Assembly (NCBI GenBank): GCA_951813395.1
Contig: OX638356.1
Span: 1 to 64,000, forward strand
Direction of reading: 5' to 3'
Origin: Longimicrobiales bacterium
GTDB lineage: Bacteria; Gemmatimonadota; Gemmatimonadetes; Longimicrobiales; Gaopeijiaceae
Length of the DNA: 64,000 nucleotides
In this document: positions 33,801 to 41,659 of the stretch, one piece after another
Layout of the letters: every line of letters begins with the position of its first letter
Position numbering within the stretch: position 1 is the stretch's first letter
Translations under genes and position numbers: made by a program
Notes under the pieces: model-generated
Database searches by the model: none
What the model was told of the DNA's origin: nothing
Seen by the model: the letters and a program-made list of their open reading frames with translations, nothing else

Positions 33801-34013
33801 TCAAACCACCTGCCGTCTGACTTCGTCCCATTCGCAGACCGGATCCGTGGGGTCGCGCAGACGGGCCATGGCCACCGTCAGGTCGTCATGGTCCTCCAGA
33901 TAGCCTTCCAGCGCAACGCGAACGATCTCGGAACGGGTGCTGTTGAGCTCGACCGCGGCCACATCCAGGGCCTTGGCCATCGCCGGCGGAATTGTTGCTG
34001 TGATCCGACTCAT
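33801..34013 (-). CDS. Ribbon-helix-helix (CopG-like) DNA-binding protein, orphan antitoxin
   Basis: 70 residues from MSRITATIPPAMAKALDVAA: an RHH strand (RITATIPPAM) and helices (LDVAAVELNSTRSEIVRVAL, EGYLEDHDDLTVAMARL), ending EWDEVRRQVV. This is the layout of RelB/ParD-type antitoxins. No ParE/RelE toxin follows: the next 100 bp to the peptidase start contain none. It could be an orphan antitoxin or a small regulator of the divergent genes at 33696 and 34099. Confidence 0.8.
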   Translation of the reverse strand: MSRITATIPPAMAKALDVAAVELNSTRSEIVRVALEGYLEDHDDLTVAMARLRDPTDPVCEWDEVRRQVV

Positions 34014-34098
34014 GATGACTACTCCAATTGACGTTCCCTGAAGACTGGCCCCCAATTCCAAATACGCAAGACTTCGTGACACGAGAGGACCGCCGCCG

Positions 34099-36750
34099 AT
34101 GAAGACGCTCGCCACCACCCTGCCCGCCCTGGCAGCCGCCGCCTTGACGGCACTGGCCGCCCCCGTCGCCTCCGCCCAGCAGTACGACTACCCCGACCCG
34201 TTCCCGGGCGGCTACCCGAACATCTCGGGTGGCAGCGGGGCGGGCCGGATGTACATGGAGAGCTACTTCCCGCCGCCGGTCACGGCGTCGCCCACGTACC
34301 CGGCGTGGTCGCCCGACGGACGCCACATCGCGTTTGCGTACCAGGGGCGCATCTGGGTGGTGCCGGCCGAGGGGGGCACGGCGCGTCAGGTGACGGGCGG
34401 GCCCGGGTACCACTCGCAGCCGAGCTGGTCGCCCGACGGACGCCACATCGCCTACGCGGCCGACATCGACCGCAACTTCGACATCTTCGTCGTGGAGGTG
34501 GGGATGGGCGCCAGTGGGGCGGCGGGCGAGCCGCGCCGTCTCACCACGCACCCGTTCCTCGACCTGCGCCCGCGCTGGTCGCCGGACGGCGGCCGCATCC
34601 TCTTCACCACCGAGCGCGCCGGCAACTTCGATATCTGGGCGTACGACATGGAGCGCGGCGAGGCGGAGGCCGTGATCGCCGACCCGCTGGCCAACGACAT
34701 GGCCGGGGACTGGGTCGGCGGGACCGGGGACATCGTGTTCGTGTCACGGCGGGGCGAGGCCGCGCTCGGATCGGGGTCCCTCTGGCGCTGGCGCGCCGGG
34801 ACCGGAGAGGCGGAACTCCTCATTCGCATTGAGACCAACTACCAGGCGGCGCCGGTCGTCGCTCCGCATGGGGGCATCGTCTCTTACATCACAGACTCAT
34901 CGGGCAATAACGACCTCTACGCCGTCCCCAGCGAGAAATCGCCCCGCGGCATCCAGCCCGTGCGACTCACGCACACCCGCACGGACGAGTACTTCCCCTC
35001 GTGGTCGCCCGACGGCGAGCACATCGTGTACGCGCGCAACGGCGGGACCGACGACCAGCCGCGGACGATCGACAACGGGATGGGGTTCGGGCTGTACGTC
35101 GTCACGCGGGGCGGCGGCGAGCCCAGGCGGGTGCGGATCGACGACTATGCCTGGTCCGAGCCCACCGGCCGGGTGCGGGTGCGCGTCACGGATTCCGCCG
35201 GCGAACTGCTGCCATCGCGCATCTACCTGACCGGTGCGGACGGGCGGGCGTACTTCCCCCACAGCAGCTACCCGCGCGTGGTGAGCGTCACCGAGGACTA
35301 CTACTTCCACAGCGACGGCAGCTTCACGGCGACCCTGCCCGCGGGCGAGGCGAGGCTCGAGGCCTGGCGGGGCTTCGAGTACGAACCCGTCACGCGCACG
35401 GTCGACGTGCGGGCGGGCGAGCACGCCATCGTCGAGGTCCAGCTCGACCGCTGGATCGACATGGCGGCGGACGGCTGGTATTCCGGCGACAACCACATCC
35501 ATCCCAACTACGGCGGACACTACTTCGTCACCCCCGAGGACCTGCGCAACAAGGCGCACGCCGAGGACCTGAACGTGGCCAACGGCATGATCGCCAACTA
35601 CTGGGGCAACAGCCGGGTTGAGGACCTGGAGCACTTTCTGGGGCACCCACACCCGCACACGGGTCCGCGGACCATCGTCTACTACAACGAGGAGTACCGG
35701 CCGAGCTTCTTCGCGCACCTCTCGCTGCTCAACCTGGTGGAGCTGATCACCCCGTTCTACATCGGCTCGGTGGGGACCGCGCACCATGCCCTCTACCCTG
35801 ACAACGCGTCGGTGCTTCGCAGGGTGCATGAGCAGGGCGGCATTGGCGGTTACGTCCACCCTTTCGGGCTCCGGCATCGGGATCCGGACGCGGTCGGGGC
35901 GGGAGGCGCGCGTGAGCTGCCCGTCGACGCGGTTCTCGGTCTGGCCGATTTCGTCGATGTGGCGTGCATCTGGAGCGACGAGCTCGGGACGGCCGAGGTG
36001 TGGTACCGCCTACTCAACACGGGTTCGCGCATTCCGGCGACCGCCGGCACGGACGTGATGTCGGACATCTGGCGGCACCCCGCAGTCGGCACGACGCGGA
36101 CGTATGTCTACACGGGCGAGGACCACCTGCACTACGACGCGTGGGCCGACTCGATGGCGGCGGGGCGGGCGTTCGTGACGAGCGGGCCGATCATGACGTT
36201 GGAGGTGGCGGGTGCGGGGGCGGGCGGCGGCGGGGCGGGCGGCGGCGGGGCGGGCGGCGGCGCGGTCAGGGGGATGGGCGAGGAGCTGGCGGTGGCGCGC
36301 GGCGACGTGGTGACCGTGCGGGCGACGGCGCGGTCGCTGTTTGCGATGCACGGGCTGGAGATCGTGCAGAACGGGCGGATCGTGCACCGGGTGGAGGCTG
36401 TGGGCGACGGGCGGGCGATCGACGCCGAGCTGGAGATCCCGGTCGAGGGGAGCGGGTGGATCGCGGCGCGGGCGCTGGGACCGGCGCAGCACGGCGCCAT
36501 GGACAGCTACCTGTTCGCGCACACCAACCCGGTATTCGTGATCGCCGACGGCGAGCCGATCCGTTCGCGGGACGACGCTGCATTCTTCGTGCGCTGGATC
36601 GACCAGACGCTGGACGAACTGCGCGGGATGGACCGCTGGGACGACCCCGCGCACAAGGCGGAAGTGCTGGCGACGTTCGAGGAGGGGCGGCGGCTGTACC
36701 AGGCCCAGGTGGATGGGGTCGGCGGGAGCGGGGGCGGGAGCGGGAGGTAG
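34099..36750 (+). CDS. Exported PD40-repeat CehA/McbA-type metallohydrolase
   Basis: 883 residues. The signal peptide MKTLATTLPALAAAALTALA ends at ASAQ. Residues ~70-350 carry SPDGRHIAF-type blades (AWSPDGRHIAFAYQGRIW, RWSPDGGRILFTTERAG). An Ig-like segment follows (RVRVTDSAGELLPSRIYL). The C-terminal PHP-like domain has H466-I-H468 in SGDNHIHPNYGGHY, a His-rich GHPHPHTGPR, GYVHPFGLRHRDPD and TAGTDVMSD. CehA/McbA enzymes split carbamate esters or related amides with a metal. Near residue 710 is a Gly/Ala linker encoded by a 15-bp tandem repeat. Stand-alone, divergent from the RHH gene. Substrate unknown. Confidence 0.88.
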   Translation: MKTLATTLPALAAAALTALAAPVASAQQYDYPDPFPGGYPNISGGSGAGRMYMESYFPPPVTASPTYPAWSPDGRHIAFAYQGRIWVVPAEGGTARQVTGGPGYHSQPSWSPDGRHIAYAADIDRNFDIFVVEVGMGASGAAGEPRRLTTHPFLDLRPRWSPDGGRILFTTERAGNFDIWAYDMERGEAEAVIADPLANDMAGDWVGGTGDIVFVSRRGEAALGSGSLWRWRAGTGEAELLIRIETNYQAAPVVAPHGGIVSYITDSSGNNDLYAVPSEKSPRGIQPVRLTHTRTDEYFPSWSPDGEHIVYARNGGTDDQPRTIDNGMGFGLYVVTRGGGEPRRVRIDDYAWSEPTGRVRVRVTDSAGELLPSRIYLTGADGRAYFPHSSYPRVVSVTEDYYFHSDGSFTATLPAGEARLEAWRGFEYEPVTRTVDVRAGEHAIVEVQLDRWIDMAADGWYSGDNHIHPNYGGHYFVTPEDLRNKAHAEDLNVANGMIANYWGNSRVEDLEHFLGHPHPHTGPRTIVYYNEEYRPSFFAHLSLLNLVELITPFYIGSVGTAHHALYPDNASVLRRVHEQGGIGGYVHPFGLRHRDPDAVGAGGARELPVDAVLGLADFVDVACIWSDELGTAEVWYRLLNTGSRIPATAGTDVMSDIWRHPAVGTTRTYVYTGEDHLHYDAWADSMAAGRAFVTSGPIMTLEVAGAGAGGGGAGGGGAGGGAVRGMGEELAVARGDVVTVRATARSLFAMHGLEIVQNGRIVHRVEAVGDGRAIDAELEIPVEGSGWIAARALGPAQHGAMDSYLFAHTNPVFVIADGEPIRSRDDAAFFVRWIDQTLDELRGMDRWDDPAHKAEVLATFEEGRRLYQAQVDGVGGSGGGSGR
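36220..36264. repeat. Three copies of a 15-bp GC repeat encoding AGGGG
   Basis: GCGGGCGGCGGCGGG at 36220-36234 and 36235-36249, and a third copy with one change at 36250-36264. In frame (5 codons per unit), so copy-number changes would lengthen or shorten a Gly/Ala linker without breaking the protein. Confidence 0.85.
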
Positions 36751-36885
36751 CGGGGTGGCCGCCCGCTCATCGCTCCCGCGCCAGGGACCTGAGCAGCCGC
36801 CCGAGTGTTGCCCATTGTGTTGCGCAGGGCAAAGCGGATCAACCCGGATGGACCGGCCGGATCTTCGCGCGCGAACCGTTCGTGC

Positions 36886-39417
36886 ATGAGTGAAGGACGT
36901 ACCGCCCCGCGCAAAGCCAGGGTCGCCGTCGTCGGCGCCGGCATCGTCGGCAACTGCCTGGTCGAGCATCTGGCCAGGCTCGGCTGGGAAGACCTGGTGC
37001 TCATCGACAAGGGCCCGCTCCCCGATCCCGGCGGATCGACCGGCCACGCGTCCAACTTCATCTTCCCCACCGATCACGGCCGCGAGATCGCGCTGACTAC
37101 GCTCGAGAGCCAGCGCCAGTACGAAGCCCTCGGCGTGAACACGACCTGCGGCGGGATCGAGGTCGCGCGCACCGGGGAACGCATGGAAGAGCTTCGTCGG
37201 CGCATGACCTCGGCGCGCGTATGGGGCATCGAGAGCGAGCTGCTGACGCCCTCGGAGGTCGTCGCCACGGTCCCGTTCGTCAACCCGGACGTGATCCGCG
37301 GCGGCTTCTACACCCCGAGCGTGTCGGTCGTCGACTCGGTGGGGGCGGGCACGATCATGCGCGAGCGGGCGCTTGCCAGGGGCGTCCTCACGGTGCTGGA
37401 CGAGACCGAGGTGACGGGCCTCGCAGTGGAGCCGGTGCCGTTCGGGCGTCCACGCATCCGGGCGGTGGACACAACCCGGGGCACCATCGAAGTCGACCAC
37501 GCGGTGATCGCCTGCGGCGTCTGGAGTCCGCGTATCGCCGCAATGGCCGGCGCGACCATCCCGCTTACCCCGGCCGTGCACCAGATGGCGGACTTCGGGC
37601 CGGTTGAGCTTCTGCTGGCGACTGGCAACGAGATCGGCTACCCGATCGTGCGCGACATGGATTCGTTCATGTATGAAAGGCAGAGCGACGGAGCCATGGA
37701 GGTGGGGTCGTACGCGCATCGCCCCATCCTGTTGCGGCCCGAGGAGATACCCGCCATTGCCGACGCGGAGCGTTCCCCGACCGAAATGCCTTTCACGCCC
37801 GGGGACTTCGCGCTGCAACTCGAACACGCGCACGAGATCATGGGCGAGCTCCTGGCCGGCACCGAGATGCAGTACGCCATCAACGGCCTGCTCTCTCTCA
37901 CGCCCGACACCCAGCAGCTGCTGGGCGAGACCACCGAGGTGGCGAACCTCTGGTCGGCAGCGGCCGTGTGGGTGCGCGAGGGCCCCGGCTCGGCGCGCCT
38001 CATCGCCGAGTGGATGACGCACGGCTACCCGCGCCTCCTCGACCCGCACGAGTCGGATGTCACCCGCTTCCAGCCCCATGAGCGCACGGGACGTCACGTC
38101 CGCACGCGGTGCCGCGAGCACTTCCGGAAGACGTACGGGATCGTGCATCCGCGCGAGCAATGGGAATCCGCGCGCGGGGTGAACCGGTCGCCATTCCATC
38201 CCGGGACCGAGGCGCTGGGGGCCGAGTATTTCGAGGCGCGGGGATGGGAGCGCCCGCAGTGGTACGCATCCAACGAGGATCTGGTGGCGCGTTATCACGT
38301 CGCGGACCGCCCGCATGAGTGGGACCGGCGCTGGTGGTCGCCGATCATCAACGCGGAACACCTGCACCTGCGCGAGAAGGTCGGCGTGGTCGATCTGGGC
38401 GCGTTCCAGATCTTCGATGTGTCCGGGCCCGGCGCGCTCCCGTACCTGGAGCGGATGACGGTCAACGCGTGCGACCGTCCGGTCGGAAGCTCGATCTACA
38501 CGCCGCTCCTGACGCCGGACGGAGGCTTCCGCGCCGATCTGACCATCCAGAGGCTCGCCGATGATCGGTTTCGCATCGTCACCGGCGTCCTCGACGGCGC
38601 CCGGGACGCCTTCTGGTTCCGCAAACATCTTCCGCTGGACGGCTCGGTGCACTTCGAGGACCGATCGTCGGCGATATCCACACTCGGGGTATGGGGACCG
38701 GACGCGCAGGCCCTGGTATCAGGCGTCGCGGACTGCGGCCTGAGCCAGGAAGAGTTCCCTTACGGCACGGTGCGGGAGGCACTCATCGACGGGATTCCCG
38801 CCACCCTGCTGCGCATCTCCTACGTGGGAGAGAGCGGCTGGGAAATCTACACCCGCACCGAGCACGGCCTCGCGCTGTGGGACGCGATCCGGCGCGCGGG
38901 CCGGGAGTTCGACGCGCGCCCCGTGGGAATCGGTGTCTACGGCACCACCGCGCGGATGGAGAAGGGCTACCTGCTCATGGGAGCCGAACTCACTTCCGAA
39001 TACTCACCGGTCGAGGCCGGTCTGGCGCGGCGCGACGTGAAGCGGACGAACTTCATCGGCAAGGCCGCGTACCTGAAGGCCCGCGAGCGGGGGCCGGCGG
39101 CACAAATGTGCACGCTCACCCTGGACGATCACATCAGCGCGTCCGGCATCGCGCGCTTCCCGACGGGCGGCAACGAGCCGATCCTCACGCCGGGAGGGGA
39201 CCGCATCCTGGACGCGCTGGGCAGGGAGTCGCGCGTGACCTCCGCCGGGATGGGGCCATCCGTGGAGAAATACCTGCTGATGGCCTGGCTGCCCGCGGAG
39301 CTCGCCCGGGTCGGCGAGCGGCTGCAGACGATGTACATGAACGAGTGTTACCCGGTGACTGTGGCTGCGGTCGGCACGGGGTTGTTCGACCCGTCCGGCA
39401 GCAGAATGAAGGCGTAG
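36886..39417 (+). CDS. Dimethylglycine/sarcosine dehydrogenase-like FAD enzyme with GcvT domain
   Basis: 843 residues from MSEGRTAPRKARVAVVGAGI. Residues ~12-45 form the FAD-binding GxGxxG fold (VVGAGIVGNCLVEHLARLG). STGHASNFIF follows, the region that binds FAD covalently through His in dimethylglycine dehydrogenase. DAO domain to ~380, FAD-oxidoreductase central domain to ~435, then a GcvT/aminomethyltransferase domain (VGVVDLGAFQIFDVSGPGAL; YVGESGWEIYTRTEHGLALW) and its C-terminal beta-barrel. Such enzymes oxidatively demethylate N-methylglycines and pass the one-carbon unit to tetrahydrofolate. No signal peptide; cytoplasmic. Stand-alone. Substrate between dimethylglycine and sarcosine cannot be decided. 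Confidence 0.92.
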   Translation: MSEGRTAPRKARVAVVGAGIVGNCLVEHLARLGWEDLVLIDKGPLPDPGGSTGHASNFIFPTDHGREIALTTLESQRQYEALGVNTTCGGIEVARTGERMEELRRRMTSARVWGIESELLTPSEVVATVPFVNPDVIRGGFYTPSVSVVDSVGAGTIMRERALARGVLTVLDETEVTGLAVEPVPFGRPRIRAVDTTRGTIEVDHAVIACGVWSPRIAAMAGATIPLTPAVHQMADFGPVELLLATGNEIGYPIVRDMDSFMYERQSDGAMEVGSYAHRPILLRPEEIPAIADAERSPTEMPFTPGDFALQLEHAHEIMGELLAGTEMQYAINGLLSLTPDTQQLLGETTEVANLWSAAAVWVREGPGSARLIAEWMTHGYPRLLDPHESDVTRFQPHERTGRHVRTRCREHFRKTYGIVHPREQWESARGVNRSPFHPGTEALGAEYFEARGWERPQWYASNEDLVARYHVADRPHEWDRRWWSPIINAEHLHLREKVGVVDLGAFQIFDVSGPGALPYLERMTVNACDRPVGSSIYTPLLTPDGGFRADLTIQRLADDRFRIVTGVLDGARDAFWFRKHLPLDGSVHFEDRSSAISTLGVWGPDAQALVSGVADCGLSQEEFPYGTVREALIDGIPATLLRISYVGESGWEIYTRTEHGLALWDAIRRAGREFDARPVGIGVYGTTARMEKGYLLMGAELTSEYSPVEAGLARRDVKRTNFIGKAAYLKARERGPAAQMCTLTLDDHISASGIARFPTGGNEPILTPGGDRILDALGRESRVTSAGMGPSVEKYLLMAWLPAELARVGERLQTMYMNECYPVTVAAVGTGLFDPSGSRMKA

Positions 39418-39506
39418 CGAAAGCCGGGCTGGCGCTGTGCACGGGCTGGCAGCAGTCCGTCGACGCGCTGGCGACAGTCGTCCACGGGTTGCTACACCCG
39501 ATCCAG

Positions 39507-40331
39507 CTACACCTGATCCAGCCAACCTCGCATTTCCGGCACCATCGCAGCCGGGTCGAGGATCGCCGCCGTCTCGGCGCCCGGGATTTCACGCACCGTC
39601 CAGCCCATCGCCTCCAGCGCCGGCCGGGACTCGCGCAACCGTTCCACCAGACGTAGTGGAATCCCCGCCACCGAGCTCTCGGCCGCCGAGCCCACAAGCG
39701 CCAGGCGGGGACAGGTAATCGCCGCCGCGACATCAACCTCCGGCCACGCCTGCATCCGGCTGTAGAACGTGTGCCACTGCGCGTACTGCTCGGGGTTGCG
39801 CAGGATCACCATGGCGTGTGGAGGCGGGTCGGCGAGCTGCATTTCGACGCCGCGCAGCATCTCGGGATAGGGCGCGCCGAGCGGTGGCCAGGTCCCGCAG
39901 ATCAGCGCCGAAACGCGGTCCGAGCGCGATGCCAGCATGAGGCCGTTGATCGCGCCCCACAGGTGGCCGCAGTAGGCAAAGCGGTCGAAGCCAGCCGCGT
40001 CAGCGACGGACAGGAGGTCCGAATACACGCGGTCGGGGGTCATCTCGGCGGGCGCCGGGACCATGGTCCTGCCCACGTTGGGGTAGTCCGCCAGGAGGAC
40101 GCGGTAGCGATCGGTGAGCGCGCCAAGGTAGCCGTCCTTCACCGCCGCCTGTGCCTGGCCGAAGATCTCGCCGTAGGACGCCATCAGGGGGAAGCCGAGG
40201 AAAAGGGGAACGCCGTCTTCGGGACCGTGCACCTCGAAATGGATGGGGTGTGCGTCCGCGGTCCGGCAGTGCACGAGGGCGGTGCCGGCAGCGAACGTGG
40301 CCGAGGTGCGGATGAAATGGCGTCGGTTCAT
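39507..40331 (-). CDS. Tat-exported alpha/beta-hydrolase-like protein lacking the serine nucleophile
   Basis: 274 residues, start MNRRHFIRTSATFAAGTALV, an RR-containing Tat-type signal. The fold is that of alpha/beta hydrolases (VPLFLGFPLMASYGEIF; YRVLLADYPNVGRT). At the nucleophile elbow, however, the sequence is FAYCGHLWGAINGLML: residue 124 is Leu where Ser (GHSWG) is expected. No Cys or Asp substitutes at that position. It is coupled to the upstream alpha/beta hydrolase (ATGA overlap at 40328-40331), which does have a Ser. Probably inactive as an esterase, a binding partner, or an error from mutation. Confidence 0.85.
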   Translation of the reverse strand: MNRRHFIRTSATFAAGTALVHCRTADAHPIHFEVHGPEDGVPLFLGFPLMASYGEIFGQAQAAVKDGYLGALTDRYRVLLADYPNVGRTMVPAPAEMTPDRVYSDLLSVADAAGFDRFAYCGHLWGAINGLMLASRSDRVSALICGTWPPLGAPYPEMLRGVEMQLADPPPHAMVILRNPEQYAQWHTFYSRMQAWPEVDVAAAITCPRLALVGSAAESSVAGIPLRLVERLRESRPALEAMGWTVREIPGAETAAILDPAAMVPEMRGWLDQV

Positions 40332-41539
40332 GAGGGGGACGGGGAAGGATCCCGCTCGCCCAGCTCGGCCATCAATTGACGGACGACTTCGATCACGAAC
40401 TCGGGCGTCTCGTACGGGTAGTTGTGGCCTGTGCCGGGCGGCGTGTGGACGAGCCGTGTGTCGCTCGAGACCTCCAGGTATCGCACCCGGACGCGCTCGA
40501 AGAAGTTCTTCGCCCGCCGCGCGGCGCCCTCTTCCATCCCCAGCGGATCGATGATTGCGTCCGCGGTCGCGTTCGGAATCACCACCAGGACAGGCAGATC
40601 GCCGAGTTCGCCGTCGTAGACCACGAGATCGGGCGCGGCTCCCGACACGATCCTCGAGCTGAACTCCTGGAAGATGGAAGCCGTGGCGAACGACGACGCC
40701 GGACGCCGCGCATTGGCGGCCATGGCTTCGCCCACGTCGGCCAGAAGACGGCGCTGCTTGCGCAGCACCTCGCCGATCTCGGTCTCGCTTTCGGCCATCG
40801 CGAGCTCCGGGTTGGTCCATCCGCCGAAGATCTTGTCGAGACCCTGTCGCTCCGCGTCCCGCACCAGCCCGTCCAGGGCCGCGGCCCCGTAGGCCGGCGC
40901 GTAGATGAAGGCGTCGGGCGGTGAAGCGTCGAGAAGCACGACAGCCGCCGTGCGTTCCGGGTATCGGCGGGCGAAGTTGGCGGCCAGCAGTCCTCCGTAG
41001 GAGTGTCCGGCCAGAACGAAGGGGCCCTCCTCCCTGGCCTCTTCCAGCAAGGTCGCGAGTTCGACGGCTTCGGTCGCGGTGCGTCGCGGGAAGGGGCCTG
41101 GATCGCTCCACCCGGTGCCGGGGCGATCAAAGAGGATCGAGCGCGTCTCGCCGCGCACCGCCGCGTGCAGGTGATGCAGCGCCAGACCCTGCGCATGGCC
41201 GCCCGGGATCCAGATGACCGTCGGCCCGCCTCCGGCATCGCCCTCGGCGAGGATGTGCATCCGGTAGCCACCGACATCGACCAGCGTGCCCGGGGGCGGG
41301 TGTGCATCGGCCAGACGACGGATCTCGATCATGGACATGGCGGCGCCGGTCAGCACAAGCGCCGAGAGAGCACCGGCCAGCACACCCAGCACCCCTGCAA
41401 CGCGGGCCCGGCCCGTCGGCTGCCCAGCCCGGAGGCGGCGCGAGCAGACCAGGAGGCTCACGCTGATCGCGGCCACAATCAGGCCGATCACGACACCACC
41501 CCAGGGGTGCGCAAGCAGTGGATAGAAGGAGGCTGGCAT
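40328..41539 (-). CDS. Membrane-anchored alpha/beta hydrolase
   Basis: 403 residues. Two N-terminal transmembrane helices (GGVVIGLIVAAISVSLLVCS; AGVLGVLAGALSALVLTGAA) are followed by an extracytoplasmic alpha/beta hydrolase: oxyanion strand TVIWIPGGHAQG, RSILFDRPGTGWSDPGP, and nucleophile S180 in VLAGHSYGGLLAANFARRYP. The cap is helical, and the catalytic His is probably in the C-terminal PPGTGHNYPYETPEFV. The next gene, overlapping by 4 bp, is a Ser-less relative. Substrate unknown; an esterase or epoxide-hydrolase-like enzyme. Confidence 0.88.
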   Translation of the reverse strand: MPASFYPLLAHPWGGVVIGLIVAAISVSLLVCSRRLRAGQPTGRARVAGVLGVLAGALSALVLTGAAMSMIEIRRLADAHPPPGTLVDVGGYRMHILAEGDAGGGPTVIWIPGGHAQGLALHHLHAAVRGETRSILFDRPGTGWSDPGPFPRRTATEAVELATLLEEAREEGPFVLAGHSYGGLLAANFARRYPERTAAVVLLDASPPDAFIYAPAYGAAALDGLVRDAERQGLDKIFGGWTNPELAMAESETEIGEVLRKQRRLLADVGEAMAANARRPASSFATASIFQEFSSRIVSGAAPDLVVYDGELGDLPVLVVIPNATADAIIDPLGMEEGAARRAKNFFERVRVRYLEVSSDTRLVHTPPGTGHNYPYETPEFVIEVVRQLMAELGERDPSPSPS

Positions 41540-41659
41540 GGCAGGGCTGAAGCTGGTGTGCCAGGGTACGCCGCGCCAGCCGGGATCGGGTTCGCGTCGA
41601 CAGCGGCTGGACGGCTACCATTGGAAACGTCGGTACCAACCCGTCACCGTGAGGAAGTC

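Noticed and set aside
34897-35877. Antisense frame with His/Val-rich sequence inside the CehA-like gene
   Set aside because: A shadow of the coding strand; no initiation signal or motif.
36211-36265. Possible CRISPR or regulatory repeat
   Set aside because: It is an in-frame Gly/Ala codon repeat in a linker; no spacers.
36010-38652. 880-codon frame antisense to the CehA-like and dimethylglycine-dehydrogenase-like genes
   Set aside because: No domain; its composition is that of reverse-complement GC-rich coding DNA, and it spans two real genes.
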